Of a stretch of 46,079 nucleotides of DNA, positions 1 to 7,472 are shown one piece after another (positions within the stretch are counted from its first letter, which is position 1; each line of letters opens with the position of its first letter). The notes below the pieces were generated by a model that worked only from the letters and a program-made list of their open reading frames with translations, ran no database searches and was not told where the DNA came from. The stretch is from Bacteroidota bacterium (GTDB taxonomy: Bacteria > Bacteroidota > Bacteroidia > Bacteroidales > F082): positions 1 to 46,079 of the forward strand of contig JAJRQN010000043.1 in the NCBI GenBank assembly GCA_024280235.1, read 5' to 3'. The translations under genes were made by a program, and so were the position numbers.

Positions 1-177
1 TCATCGGGACAGGCTTCTCACCCTGCTAAACAACAAAACCTCCACTTTCGCAGAGGTTTCTGTTGCCCGACCAGGGTTTCCCGATACCCGCTATCGCCTC
101 ATCGGGACAGGCTTCTCACCCTGCTAAACAACAAAACCTCCGCTATCGCAGAGGTTTTTGTTGCCCGACCAGGGTTC
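1..177. repeat. Tandem duplication of tRNA-Gln 3' end plus terminator
   Basis: Bases 1-79 recur at 99-177 with only a few differences. Each unit holds, on the minus strand, the last part of tRNA-Gln, a GAGGTTTT-type terminator hairpin and a following short tail. The first unit contains only about the last 20 bases of the tRNA, after which it diverges, so it cannot encode a tRNA. The left end may continue outside the window. Confidence 0.85.
133..158 (-). terminator. Intrinsic terminator of tRNA-Gln
   Basis: An 8-bp stem (AAAACCTC with GAGGTTTT) lies 4 bases beyond the tRNA 3' end on the minus strand and runs into a T-rich stretch. A second copy of the same hairpin, with a changed loop, lies at 35-60 in the duplicated unit. 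Confidence 0.75.
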
Positions 178-233
178 GAACCTGGACTCTTCTGATTCAG
201 AGTCAGACGTGTTGCCAATTACACCATCGGGCA
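162..233 (-). tRNA. tRNA-Gln (anticodon CTG)
   Basis: A 72-nt cloverleaf on the minus strand. The acceptor stem TGCCCGA pairs fully with TCGGGCA. The anticodon stem TCTGA/TCAGA holds the loop CTCTGAA with anticodon CTG, and the T-arm is CCAGG-TTCGAAC-CCTGG. The 3' CCA is not encoded. It lies 55 bp downstream of asnS on the same strand but has its own promoter box. It reads CAG glutamine codons. Confidence 0.95.
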
Positions 234-242
234 ATGCGGGCG

Positions 243-250
243 CAAAAGTA
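243..250 (-). promoter_or_regulatory. Promoter -7 box of tRNA-Gln
   Basis: TACTTTTG matches the Bacteroidota -7 consensus TAnnTTTG and ends 9 bases before the tRNA start. The following GCGCCCGCATTGCC is shared with the region in front of the broken tRNA-Gln at 7473. Confidence 0.7.
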
Positions 251-288
251 TAAAAAATCTTTTTATTTCCTTACCCCAACTGAAAATT

Positions 289-1728
289 TTAAAATTCCAG
301 ATTCTGCGGTGTCCTCGGAAAAGGAATGACATCGCGGATGTTGGTCATGCCCGTCAAAAAGAGAATCAGCCTTTCAAAACCAAGACCGAAACCCGAATGC
401 GGTACCGACCCGAATTTCCGTGTTTCAAGATACCACCACATGGACGATTCCGGAATATCTAATGCCTTAATACGGGAATATAGTTTATCGTAGTCTTCCT
501 CACGCTGCGAACCGCCGATAATCTCTCCAATCTGAGGAAACAAAACGTCCATGGCACGTACCGTTTTACCATCCTCATTCTGTTTCATATAAAAAGCCTT
601 TATGCTGGCCGGATAGTCCGTCAAAATCACCGGACGTTTGAAATGTTTTTCCACAAGATAACGCTCGTGTTCCGACTGCAAATCAGCACCCCAGCCTTCA
701 ATAACGTATTGAAAACGTTTCTTTTTGTTAGGTTTCGAGTTCATCAAAATTCGTATGGCTTCTGTATAAGGAAGTCGCACGAAATCTTCCGCAAGAACAA
801 ATTGCAACTTTTCGATCAGCTCCATGGAACGCTCATCAGCCTTTTTGTTTTTCTCTTCGTCCTGCTGGCGTTTGCTGAGAAACTGCAAGTCATCCATGCA
901 ATGTTCCAATGCATAACGAATCACATATTTCAGAATATCCTCTGCCAGATCCATGTTGTCATCTAAATCGTAAAAAGCCACCTCCGGCTCAATCATCCAA
1001 AACTCGGCAAGGTGCCGTGTAGTGTTGGAATTCTCCGCACGAAAAGTAGGCCCGAAAGTGTAAATTTTGGATAAAGCCAATGCTGCCAGCTCTCCTTCAA
1101 GCTGTCCCGAAACTGTAAGGTTCGCCGACTTGCCAAAAAAATCTTTTTTGTAATCCACTTTTCCGTCATCCGTTTTAGGGACGTTTTCCATATTCAGCGT
1201 GGTAACCTGAAACATTTCACCGGCACCTTCCGCATCCGAACCCGTAATAATCGGTGTGTGTATGTTATAAAAGTTCCGTTCATTAAAAAAATTGTGAACA
1301 GCAAAAATCATGGCATGCCGTACGCGGGCAATAGCGCTGAAAGTACTGGTACGATAACGCAAATAGGCCTTCTCACGCAGAAACTCCAGGCTGTGCTTTT
1401 TAGGTTGCAGCGGATATTCGTCCGGATTAGCCTCGCCGAGCACCTCAATATTTTTCGCATGAACCTCCACCTTTTGGCCGCTGCCCAACGACTCTGTCAG
1501 CACACCGTCCACCGAAAGAGCCGCACCCGTATGGACACGTTCCAACATCTTTTCGGCCTCCTCGTTTATCTCCACCACAATCTGCACATTTTTGATGGTC
1601 GAGCCGTCATTCAACGCGATAAACGCCACATTCTTACTGCCACGTTTCGTTCGCACCCAGCCTTTTACATTCACATCCGCCCCAAAATCAGTGCGTTCCA
1701 GCAAATATTTGATTTCTGTTCTTTTCAC
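289..1728 (-). CDS. asnS: Asparaginyl-tRNA synthetase
   Basis: This enzyme charges tRNA-Asn with asparagine in the cytoplasm. It is a class II synthetase of about 480 residues. An N-terminal OB-fold anticodon-binding domain ([11 protein letters not shown]) is followed by the catalytic core with motif 2 ([20 protein letters not shown]) and motif 3 ([15 protein letters not shown]). The C-terminus [15 protein letters not shown] is typical of bacterial AsnRS. The frame is open back to a TTG at 1755, but that TTG lies inside a -7-like box (TTCTTTTG). The GTG at 1728, giving [11 protein letters not shown], is therefore the preferred start. The gene is monocistronic and reads toward tRNA-Gln. Identity is secure; the start is less so. 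Confidence 0.95.
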   Translation of the reverse strand: MKRTEIKYLLERTDFGADVNVKGWVRTKRGSKNVAFIALNDGSTIKNVQIVVEINEEAEKMLERVHTGAALSVDGVLTESLGSGQKVEVHAKNIEVLGEANPDEYPLQPKKHSLEFLREKAYLRYRTSTFSAIARVRHAMIFAVHNFFNERNFYNIHTPIITGSDAEGAGEMFQVTTLNMENVPKTDDGKVDYKKDFFGKSANLTVSGQLEGELAALALSKIYTFGPTFRAENSNTTRHLAEFWMIEPEVAFYDLDDNMDLAEDILKYVIRYALEHCMDDLQFLSKRQQDEEKNKKADERSMELIEKLQFVLAEDFVRLPYTEAIRILMNSKPNKKKRFQYVIEGWGADLQSEHERYLVEKHFKRPVILTDYPASIKAFYMKQNEDGKTVRAMDVLFPQIGEIIGGSQREEDYDKLYSRIKALDIPESSMWWYLETRKFGSVPHSGFGLGFERLILFLTGMTNIRDVIPFPRTPQNLEF

Positions 1729-1759
1729 AACACACGCTTTTAAATGAACTTGCAAAAGA

Positions 1760-2085
1760 ACTAAATTTCAGCGAAATGAAGCATGATTTTCTTGATTATT
1801 TTAATTTTCAGGATTATTTGGGCAGCTTCGGTTCCCACGCACGGGCCGACGCAAACCGAACCGGGCTGTTCGTTATAGTCCTCACACCCAAGCGGTGTCG
1901 GCTATGACGTTTTCAGGAGCTTCCTGTGGTCGCTCTGCCTCCGCCAGCCTCCATGCCGCTTTGGTGTTCCGGGCTGCCACTTCCATCCCTCCCGCAATAA
2001 AAAAGACAAAAGGAGAAAATAAATCACAAATTTAACAAATGACCATCGTCTGACAACTACCTGACTATCATTTGACCATTTTCTT
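1760..2085. other. Non-coding gap with a GC-rich structured element (1818-1995)
   Basis: No convincing gene is present. The segment 1818-1995 is far more GC-rich than its surroundings. It begins GGGCAGCTTCGGTTCCC, contains CCGGGCTGTTCGTTATAG and ends CCACTTCCATCCCTCCCGC. From memory, intergenic elements with this kind of start and an ATCCCTnnCGC tail recur in many Bacteroidota genomes; that is recall, not a search result. Base-pairing stretches such as CGGTTC/GAACCG suggest RNA structure. Confidence 0.55.
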
Positions 2086-2088
2086 CCG

Positions 2089-2096
2089 TAACTTTG
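2089..2096 (+). promoter_or_regulatory. Promoter -7 box of the propeller/transglutaminase gene
   Basis: TAACTTTG matches TAnnTTTG. A TTTG lies upstream at 2071-2074, closer than the usual spacing. The start ATG is 28 bases downstream. Confidence 0.6.
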
Positions 2097-2123
2097 TTCC
2101 CCAATTCAAAAACACAAGCCATC

Positions 2124-3725
2124 ATGAAAAAGTTTTCTCTCTTTCTTTTCGTCATTTTACCGGCAGTACTTTTCGCCTACACCGGCCAGATAGAACAATC
2201 CTTCAACACACCCGCAAATTATCCTTCCGGCCTCACCTGGGACGGGCAACATCTTTGGGTATCCGATTTCCAAACCGACAGGATTTACGAACTCAACACA
2301 CAGGGAAAAATCCTCCGCAGTATTTCCTCACCCGCATACTATCCCATGGGGCTGGCATTCGATGGAAAATACTTATGGAACGCCGACAGCAAAGGGCTTA
2401 TTTCGCAAGGCGATGAATACCACAACGGCAAAATATATAAAATTGATCCCAAAACCGGACATATTTTACAAACCATTCCTGCCCCCACACCTTCTCCTGC
2501 CTGCCTCGCCTGGGATGGACATTATCTGTGGTGTGTGGACAATCTTCACCGGAAACTAATACAGTTTGACCCGGAAGACGGAACGACCATCAAAGAGTTC
2601 CCTTCACCTGCCAATGCGCCGCAGGGCCTTACCTTTGACGGCGAATACCTCTGGATTTCAGACCGGATGCAAGACAAAATTTACCGCGTAAATCCGACTA
2701 CCGGCAATGTCATTTTGATTACCGATGCGCCTGGGAAATATTCCCGCGGCCTCACCTGGGATGGCAAAAATCTGTGGAATGTGGATTTTGAAAGCAAAAA
2801 AATATACAAACTAAAAGTGGATCACGAAAAATATATCCGGTTCAACCCTTCGCATGAAACCATTACTTACCGCCATCTGACTACCAATTTCGGCCCGGGG
2901 AAACTACTTCGCATGGATGTGCAGATTGCCTTGCCCGAAAACCGTCCTAACCAGCAACTTGACAGCAAATTCATCTATTCACCGGACGTTTCCGACATTG
3001 CCACCGACCAATGGGGACAGAAAACAGCTCATTTTGTTTGGAAAAATCTTGCCCCCGGTCAAAAACGGGAAGCCGTAGTTGAATATAAAATTACGACCTA
3101 CGATGTACGCTATTTTATTTATCCCGACGATGTGGGTGGAGAAAACCAAATTCCGGCAACGGTAAAAAAACGCTATTTACAGAACAATGCCAAATACGAT
3201 ATTCACAGTCCTGTTATTACAAACGCAGTGGCCAAAGCCGTGGGCAGCGAAACCAATCTTTATTGGAAAATGCGGAAGATTTTCAACTATGTGATTGCTC
3301 ATCTTTATTACAAACGTGTGGGCGGGTGGAATACGGCACCCACCGTGCTGGCGCGCGGCAACGGCTCGTGTTCCGAATATTCGTTTGTATTTATCGGCAT
3401 GTGCCGTGCCGCCGGTATTCCGGCCCGTTACGTAGGCACTATTGCCAAAAGAGGAGACAACCGCGCCATCGACGATGTTTTTCACCGGTGGGTAGAAGTC
3501 TATCTTCCCAATTATGGCTGGATACCTGTTGATCCCAGCGGCGGCGACCAGCCTTCTCCCGGCGCGCAGGCTGCCCATATCGGATATGTCGCCAACCGGT
3601 ATGTTATCACCACCCAAAGCGGTGGCGGCTCCACAACCATGGGATGGAATTATAATTCTAATGAATATTATTCCACAGAACCCAAGACCAATGTAGCCAT
3701 CGACTATTCTGGTGAATGGCATTGA
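2124..3725 (+). CDS. Exported beta-propeller / transglutaminase-like protein
   Basis: The 533-residue protein is probably periplasmic or surface-exposed. Residues 1-18 form a Sec signal peptide (MKKFSLFLFVILPAVLFA). Residues about 20-245 hold at least five repeats with the pattern GLTWDGxxLWxxD, typical of SMP-30/NHL-like six-bladed propellers. A linker leads to a transglutaminase-core domain. Its papain-like triad can be read as Cys416 in NGSCSEYS, His454 in HRWVEVYLPNYGW and Asp470 in PVDPSGGD. Such domains act as transglutaminases or, more often in bacteria, as cysteine proteases or amidases; the substrate is unknown. The longer frame from 2094 would start inside the promoter box, so the ATG at 2124 is chosen. 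The gene is monocistronic. Confidence 0.85.
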   Translation: MKKFSLFLFVILPAVLFAYTGQIEQSFNTPANYPSGLTWDGQHLWVSDFQTDRIYELNTQGKILRSISSPAYYPMGLAFDGKYLWNADSKGLISQGDEYHNGKIYKIDPKTGHILQTIPAPTPSPACLAWDGHYLWCVDNLHRKLIQFDPEDGTTIKEFPSPANAPQGLTFDGEYLWISDRMQDKIYRVNPTTGNVILITDAPGKYSRGLTWDGKNLWNVDFESKKIYKLKVDHEKYIRFNPSHETITYRHLTTNFGPGKLLRMDVQIALPENRPNQQLDSKFIYSPDVSDIATDQWGQKTAHFVWKNLAPGQKREAVVEYKITTYDVRYFIYPDDVGGENQIPATVKKRYLQNNAKYDIHSPVITNAVAKAVGSETNLYWKMRKIFNYVIAHLYYKRVGGWNTAPTVLARGNGSCSEYSFVFIGMCRAAGIPARYVGTIAKRGDNRAIDDVFHRWVEVYLPNYGWIPVDPSGGDQPSPGAQAAHIGYVANRYVITTQSGGGSTTMGWNYNSNEYYSTEPKTNVAIDYSGEWH

Positions 3726-3729
3726 CATA

Positions 3730-3790
3730 ATAAAAAAGGAAGACAGAAACGACAGCAGACAATGATATCTGTTCCTTTTAGTATTTTTTT
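3730..3790 (+). terminator. Possible terminator after the transglutaminase gene
   Basis: AAAAGGAA-ACAGA pairs with TCTGT-TCCTTTT across about 25 bases, followed by TATTTTTTT. The loop is long, so this is tentative. Confidence 0.4.
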
Positions 3791-3857
3791 GAAAATGAGA
3801 AAAAAATATTTTTCAATAATTTTGATAATAATTCTTTGATTTTAAATTCAGTTATTT

Positions 3858-4634
3858 CTAAAGTTTAATCTTTTTGTATATTCCTCTGCTTTTAAACTCT
3901 ATTAATCCATTATCTCTTAAAAATTGAAGTTGCTGTCTGATTTTATCTTTGATATAGTTATTGTTGGGGTATTTAAGTCTCAACTGATTTTCAAAAGAAT
4001 AGAGTTCATTTAAAGAAAATGTGTCTTTTTGAATTGCCTCTACGCAATTCATTATATCTAAAATCCAACCTTTGCTTTTTCCTTTTTTAGTCCTTAAAAA
4101 TTCTGTTCCTTTCCATTTAGACAGCACTTTTTCTTTTGAAATAATTTCTGAATTTTTGACTAGAAAAATCCTTCCATTTTCAGGCACTTTTGTAATATTA
4201 ATGTTACAACCAACCCATCCTTTCCTTATTGCATTTATACCTAAAGGTTCCCTTTTAATAATTATTTCAGGAGTGAAATAGTATTTAGGAATAATGATGA
4301 AGTTATTGACTTGCCATTTTATTTTATCATAAGTTAAGAAAAAAAAGTGGGGATTCTCATCTGAATTAATTCTGTCAATCATTGTAGAATACGCTCCGTT
4401 AACTATTTTATTACCTATTTTTAATCCGTTTTTACTTTTTAATTCAAATTGTTCAGAGCAAGATTTGCAATAGAAGTCTGCAACCGGCTTATTATTTTTA
4501 AATTCGTTTAAATGATTTTCTCCACAATTAGGGCAATAACTATTGGATTTAACCCAATCTTCAGTTAAAACACGAGCAATTTGAGAGTTACTCGTATAAT
4601 TATTTACTTTATCTGTATCGAATGCTAAATTCAT
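3858..4634 (-). CDS. dpnI: DpnI-type methyl-directed restriction endonuclease
   Basis: This is a type IIM enzyme expected to cut GATC only when its adenine is methylated. The 258 residues align by eye along the whole of pneumococcal DpnI (about 254). The catalytic residues are at identical positions: Asp53, Glu64 and Lys66 in VADFYCKSC...FELKSK. The structural zinc is held by Cys34, Cys37, Cys56 and Cys59. The C-terminal part (about 185-258, QLRLKYPNNNYIKDKIRQQL and RDNGLIEFKSRG) is the winged-helix domain that also reads the methylated site. Codons are strongly A/T-rich compared with its neighbours, suggesting transfer. There is no intact partner beside it; a decayed Dam methylase lies about 100 bp upstream on the same strand. 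An active copy implies that the host lacks Dam methylation. Confidence 0.93.
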   Translation of the reverse strand: MNLAFDTDKVNNYTSNSQIARVLTEDWVKSNSYCPNCGENHLNEFKNNKPVADFYCKSCSEQFELKSKNGLKIGNKIVNGAYSTMIDRINSDENPHFFFLTYDKIKWQVNNFIIIPKYYFTPEIIIKREPLGINAIRKGWVGCNINITKVPENGRIFLVKNSEIISKEKVLSKWKGTEFLRTKKGKSKGWILDIMNCVEAIQKDTFSLNELYSFENQLRLKYPNNNYIKDKIRQQLQFLRDNGLIEFKSRGIYKKIKL

Positions 4635-4734
4635 TTAAGCAACTTTTGTATAAACAACGGTAACAATTGTTTAAACTCCTATTTCTTTTTTTTAAAAGGA
4701 AAAGATTGAGTGCTGATAACAATCCTTTTTAGGG

Positions 4735-5015
4735 CTATACCAAAATTATTATAATAATTTTTTATCTTTTACTTGAATTTGGATTTATGCTTCTCTAAGC
4801 TTTCACTTTCATAGTATCAAAATTTGCAAATAAATCATCAAAAAAGTTTTTGTTTGTATCTTTCCCCTTTATATCAAAATTACTTAAAACCCATTGAAAA
4901 TTCTGATTGTTTAAGTTGTTACAAATCCATTTTGATCTTATCTGTTCTTTATCGCTTTATTTGTCTTGCCTCCGACCCACTTCAAAAAAGGCGCTATAAG
5001 TTTATTCCTTGCCAT
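4735..5015 (-). pseudogene. Decayed Dam-family (D12 class) adenine methyltransferase
   Basis: Reading the minus strand from ATG at 5015 gives MARNKLIAPFLKWVGGKTNK and five more residues before a TAA at 4938-4940. FLKWVGGK is the S-adenosylmethionine-binding motif I that opens Dam/DpnM-type methylases. In another frame, about 4937-4798 encodes VLSNFDIKGKD, then NFFDDLFANFDTMKVKA. A TAG follows, then RSINPNSSKR, then a TAA. This matches the family C-terminus (LSN-D-K, FFD-LY-F, VKA-RSIN-N-S-KRG). About 200 central codons, including the DPPY region, are gone. A promoter box is intact just upstream. The remnant is far too short to be active. That it is Dam-like is well supported; whether it methylated GATC is inference. 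Confidence 0.8.
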
Positions 5016-5042
5016 TTTATCCAGTCTTTATGCTTCAATTTA

Positions 5043-5050
5043 CAAAGATA
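5043..5050 (-). promoter_or_regulatory. Promoter -7 box in front of the dam remnant and dpnI
   Basis: TATCTTTG is a full match to TAnnTTTG, 27 bases before the remnant ATG. No other clear -7 box was seen between here and dpnI, so the remnant's promoter may now drive dpnI. Confidence 0.55.
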
Positions 5051-5128
5051 ATTTAATTATTACTAACTGTCAATTCAAAGTAAGGTCCTTTTTCTTTAAA
5101 AGCCCCATCCTACAGCTGTTATTTTTTC

Positions 5129-5530
5129 TTAGAAGTGCAGTTTATGATAATCATAAGTCTGGCTGTCGCGAAAATTCCGGATTTTCTCAGCCAGTATTAA
5201 AAATATGGAGACATTGTTTTCCCGTAACCATTTTTCCGCGTCCGGACGCTGGTTTACTGCATCGGCAAAGATCACAAGAAAATCAAAATGATATTTCCGT
5301 AGCCAGGCATAGGCTTTGGGCTGTTTGTCAATGGCCCCGTCCAAAGCAGCAAATTGTGGAAAATTGTTTTTCAGAAGCCAGTCGGCAGCCTCATAACTCC
5401 CACGAATAGCGCTGCTCAATGCTGCCAGCTCCGGATAACCGTTTTGCAACAGCCATTGCTGGAAAGCGCCATCTCTCTCGGGGAAAGTCTCGCCAAAAGC
5501 TATCAATATTTTAGGCGGGTAGTGCAGCAT
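5129..5530 (-). CDS. Small helical-repeat protein of unknown function
   Basis: The 133-residue soluble protein has no signal peptide and is not recognised. It contains four consecutive 25-residue units, each opening with a Trp-Leu pair: WLLQNGYPELAALSSAI, WLLKNNFPQFAALDGAI, WLRKYHFDFLVIFADAV and a shorter WLRENNVSIFLILAEKI. An aliphatic pair before a variable loop closes each unit. The period and hydrophobic pattern suggest a small alpha-solenoid similar in style to ankyrin or TPR proteins, so protein binding is a reasonable guess. An ATG at 5566 is in frame, but the 12 extra residues are encoded by the fba terminator hairpin. The ATG at 5530 is therefore the likely start. Confidence 0.7.
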   Translation of the reverse strand: MLHYPPKILIAFGETFPERDGAFQQWLLQNGYPELAALSSAIRGSYEAADWLLKNNFPQFAALDGAIDKQPKAYAWLRKYHFDFLVIFADAVNQRPDAEKWLRENNVSIFLILAEKIRNFRDSQTYDYHKLHF

Positions 5531-5536
5531 TTTAAA

Positions 5537-5575
5537 TAAAAAAGGGTGCGGAATGAAAATCCTCATCCCGTACCC
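5537..5575 (-). terminator. Intrinsic terminator of fba
   Basis: On the minus strand GGGTACGGGATGA pairs with TCATTCCGCACCC around a 6-base loop and is followed by TTTTTTA. It starts 16 bases after the fba stop codon and overlaps the upstream part of the next frame. Confidence 0.85.
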
Positions 5576-5590
5576 TCCGGTTTTGTAACA

Positions 5591-6670
5591 TTAATATCTG
5601 TTCAGACAATTCAGGTCGGTGAAGGCCCGAACTAATCTTTCTTTCATCGACTCTTCACCGGCACGCAACCATTTGCGCGGGTCGTAATACTTTTTGTTGG
5701 GAACATCGGCACCTTCGGGATTGCCAATCTGACTTTGCAGATAGTCGTGATTTTTGGCTTCGTAACCACGAACGCCATCCCAAAAAGCCCACTGCGTATC
5801 CGTATCAATGTTCATCTTTACCACACCGTAGGAAACGGCTTCTTTTATTTTCTCAGGTTCAGAACCCGAGCCGCCGTGGAAAACAAAGTTCACCGGATTT
5901 TCTTCGAGATGATGTTTTTCCTGAATATATTTCTGTGAATTGTGCAAAATAACCGGTTCCAGTTTCACATTTCCGGGTTTGTAAACGCCGTGCACATTTC
6001 CGAATGCTGCGGCAATGGTAAACCGAGGGCTAACTGACAACAACTCTTCGTAAGCATGATCTACCTCTTCCGGTTGCGTGTAAAGGCGGGAATTTTCGAT
6101 ATCCGAATTGTCCACACCATCTTCTTCACCGCCGGTGATACCCAACTCTATTTCGAGGGTCATGCCCATTTTCGACATTCTCTCAAGAAATCGTTTGGAG
6201 GTGGCAATATTCTCCTCTAACGGTTCCACCGATAAATCCAGCATGTGCGAGCTGAAAAGCGGTTTGCCATGCACCTCAAAATATTTTTCGCCGGCATCTA
6301 ACAATCCTTCTACCCATGGTAGCAGTTTTTTAGCGCAATGATCGGTATGTAGAATAACCGGAATGCCATACATTTCAGCAAGTTGATGAACCTGCTGTGC
6401 TCCGGCAATACATCCGGCAATGGCAGCCTTTTCATTTTCATTGGAAATGGCTTTACCGGCAAGAAAAGCGCCGCCACCATTGGAAAACTGAATAATGATA
6501 GGGGAGTTCACCTCTTTTGCAGCTTCCATAGCCGCATTAATAGAGTTAGAGCCTACCACATTGACGGCAGGAATAGCAAAATTCTGCTCCTTGGCTATTT
6601 TAAAAATATATTGGACATCGTCGCCGGTTACCACGCCGGGTTTAATTTTGTCTGAGATTTTTACTGACAT
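5591..6670 (-). CDS. fba: Class II fructose-bisphosphate aldolase
   Basis: This glycolytic and gluconeogenic enzyme cleaves fructose 1,6-bisphosphate into dihydroxyacetone phosphate and glyceraldehyde 3-phosphate, using zinc. The 359 residues match the class IIA (E. coli FbaA) type along their length. The catalytic Asp110 and zinc ligand His111 lie in HTDHC. Further family motifs are the glycine-rich loop LGITGGEEDGVDNS, NVHGVYKPGN with a zinc histidine, and VFHGGSGS. It is a single-gene unit with a clear terminator and a clear promoter box. Confidence 0.97.
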   Translation of the reverse strand: MSVKISDKIKPGVVTGDDVQYIFKIAKEQNFAIPAVNVVGSNSINAAMEAAKEVNSPIIIQFSNGGGAFLAGKAISNENEKAAIAGCIAGAQQVHQLAEMYGIPVILHTDHCAKKLLPWVEGLLDAGEKYFEVHGKPLFSSHMLDLSVEPLEENIATSKRFLERMSKMGMTLEIELGITGGEEDGVDNSDIENSRLYTQPEEVDHAYEELLSVSPRFTIAAAFGNVHGVYKPGNVKLEPVILHNSQKYIQEKHHLEENPVNFVFHGGSGSEPEKIKEAVSYGVVKMNIDTDTQWAFWDGVRGYEAKNHDYLQSQIGNPEGADVPNKKYYDPRKWLRAGEESMKERLVRAFTDLNCLNRY

Positions 6671-6704
6671 AATATTTTCTATTTTAATGATTGATTTCCG
6701 TTTA

Positions 6705-6712
6705 CAAAATTA
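6705..6712 (-). promoter_or_regulatory. Promoter -7 box of fba
   Basis: TAATTTTG on the minus strand, 35 bases before the ATG, is a full match to TAnnTTTG. Confidence 0.65.
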
Positions 6713-7040
6713 ACAAAATAAACAGCCTCCGGGCTGCTGTTTTCTTAATTTTGATTAAATATGTTCCTGCTTGTTTGAAACCTGCTCAATATCCAGGCGT
6801 TCATCCTGAGAGTTCTTATTGGTAATTAGTTTTGACTATGAATAAGGTTACTATCAGCTTATCTGTTCGACAGTCTTAAGAAGCTCATTTTCAGAAGTCT
6901 TATCATAAAGGGAAATAGACACCAGCTGTAGGCTAATCCCTATTTTAATGCACTGAAAAATAATCGAAAGAACAATTATTTGTAGAAATATTTATTGCTG
7001 CAAGGAAACATTTCCCATAGAATCTGGTTACCATAAGGAC

Positions 7041-7123
7041 ATCCCTGGAGGGGATAAATATGAATAGCTCCGTACACATTGCGGGGAAAAAGGAAGAGAA
7101 AATCTCATAACCCTGAAGGGGTT
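7041..7123 (+). repeat. Palindromic intergenic repeat, copy A
   Basis: The unit starts with the palindrome ATCCCTGGAGGGGAT, continues AAATATGAATAG, has a middle C/G-rich stretch and ends with the palindrome AACCCTGAAGGGGTT. Copy B at 7226-7309 has the same order of parts on the other strand. Confidence 0.6.
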
Positions 7124-7225
7124 AAACAAAAGACACATACGCATATCTATGAAATCTTTTATTGAAGTTGTTTAAAGATGGGAGTTTGAATTGGATTAAA
7201 TATGTTTCTCAGGTTTTATCTTATT

Positions 7226-7309
7226 GAATCCCTTCAGGATTCTGTGGAAAGACGGTTTATCATCCACGGGTTTCGCCCATGGTGAATCATATTCAATCCC
7301 TCCGGGATT
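7226..7309 (-). repeat. Palindromic intergenic repeat, copy B
   Basis: On the minus strand it reads AATCCCGGAGGGATT, GAATATGATT, a central hairpin CCATGGGCGAAACCCGTGG and GAATCCTGAAGGGATTC. This is the arrangement of copy A with diverged bases and a better central stem. Confidence 0.6.
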
Positions 7310-7456
7310 TTCCAAAAATGAAAAAATATTTTAAATAGATTACGTGTTATCCAATCAAATTGAAAAGGTAGCGCATTAAATTAGGAATTAGCCTTAGCCG
7401 TAATATCTTAAGACAAAAATAATGATTGGGACATGAAGAGATTTAAAGAATTTTTC

Positions 7457-7464
7457 TAATTTTG
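7457..7464 (+). promoter_or_regulatory. Promoter -7 box in front of the broken tRNA-Gln
   Basis: TAATTTTG is followed by GCGCCCGCATTGCC, the same sequence that lies between promoter and tRNA at 243-233. Transcription of the broken tRNA may therefore persist. Confidence 0.55.
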
Positions 7465-7472
7465 CGCCCGCA

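Larger units (their letters stand above)
6714..7456. other. Gene-free spacer of about 0.75 kb
   Basis: No frame of convincing length or composition is present. It contains a hairpin AACAGC-CTCCGG-GCTGCTGTT near 6720 and two related palindromic repeat units in opposite orientation at 7041-7123 and 7226-7309. Confidence 0.7.

Noticed and set aside
1-233. A prophage or integrative element at tRNA-Gln
   Set aside because: Only short direct repeats of the tRNA 3' end exist. No integrase, excisionase or phage gene is visible in the window.
5531-5566. Upstream ATG of the 25-residue repeat protein
   Set aside because: The added 12 residues are translated from the fba terminator hairpin and T tract.
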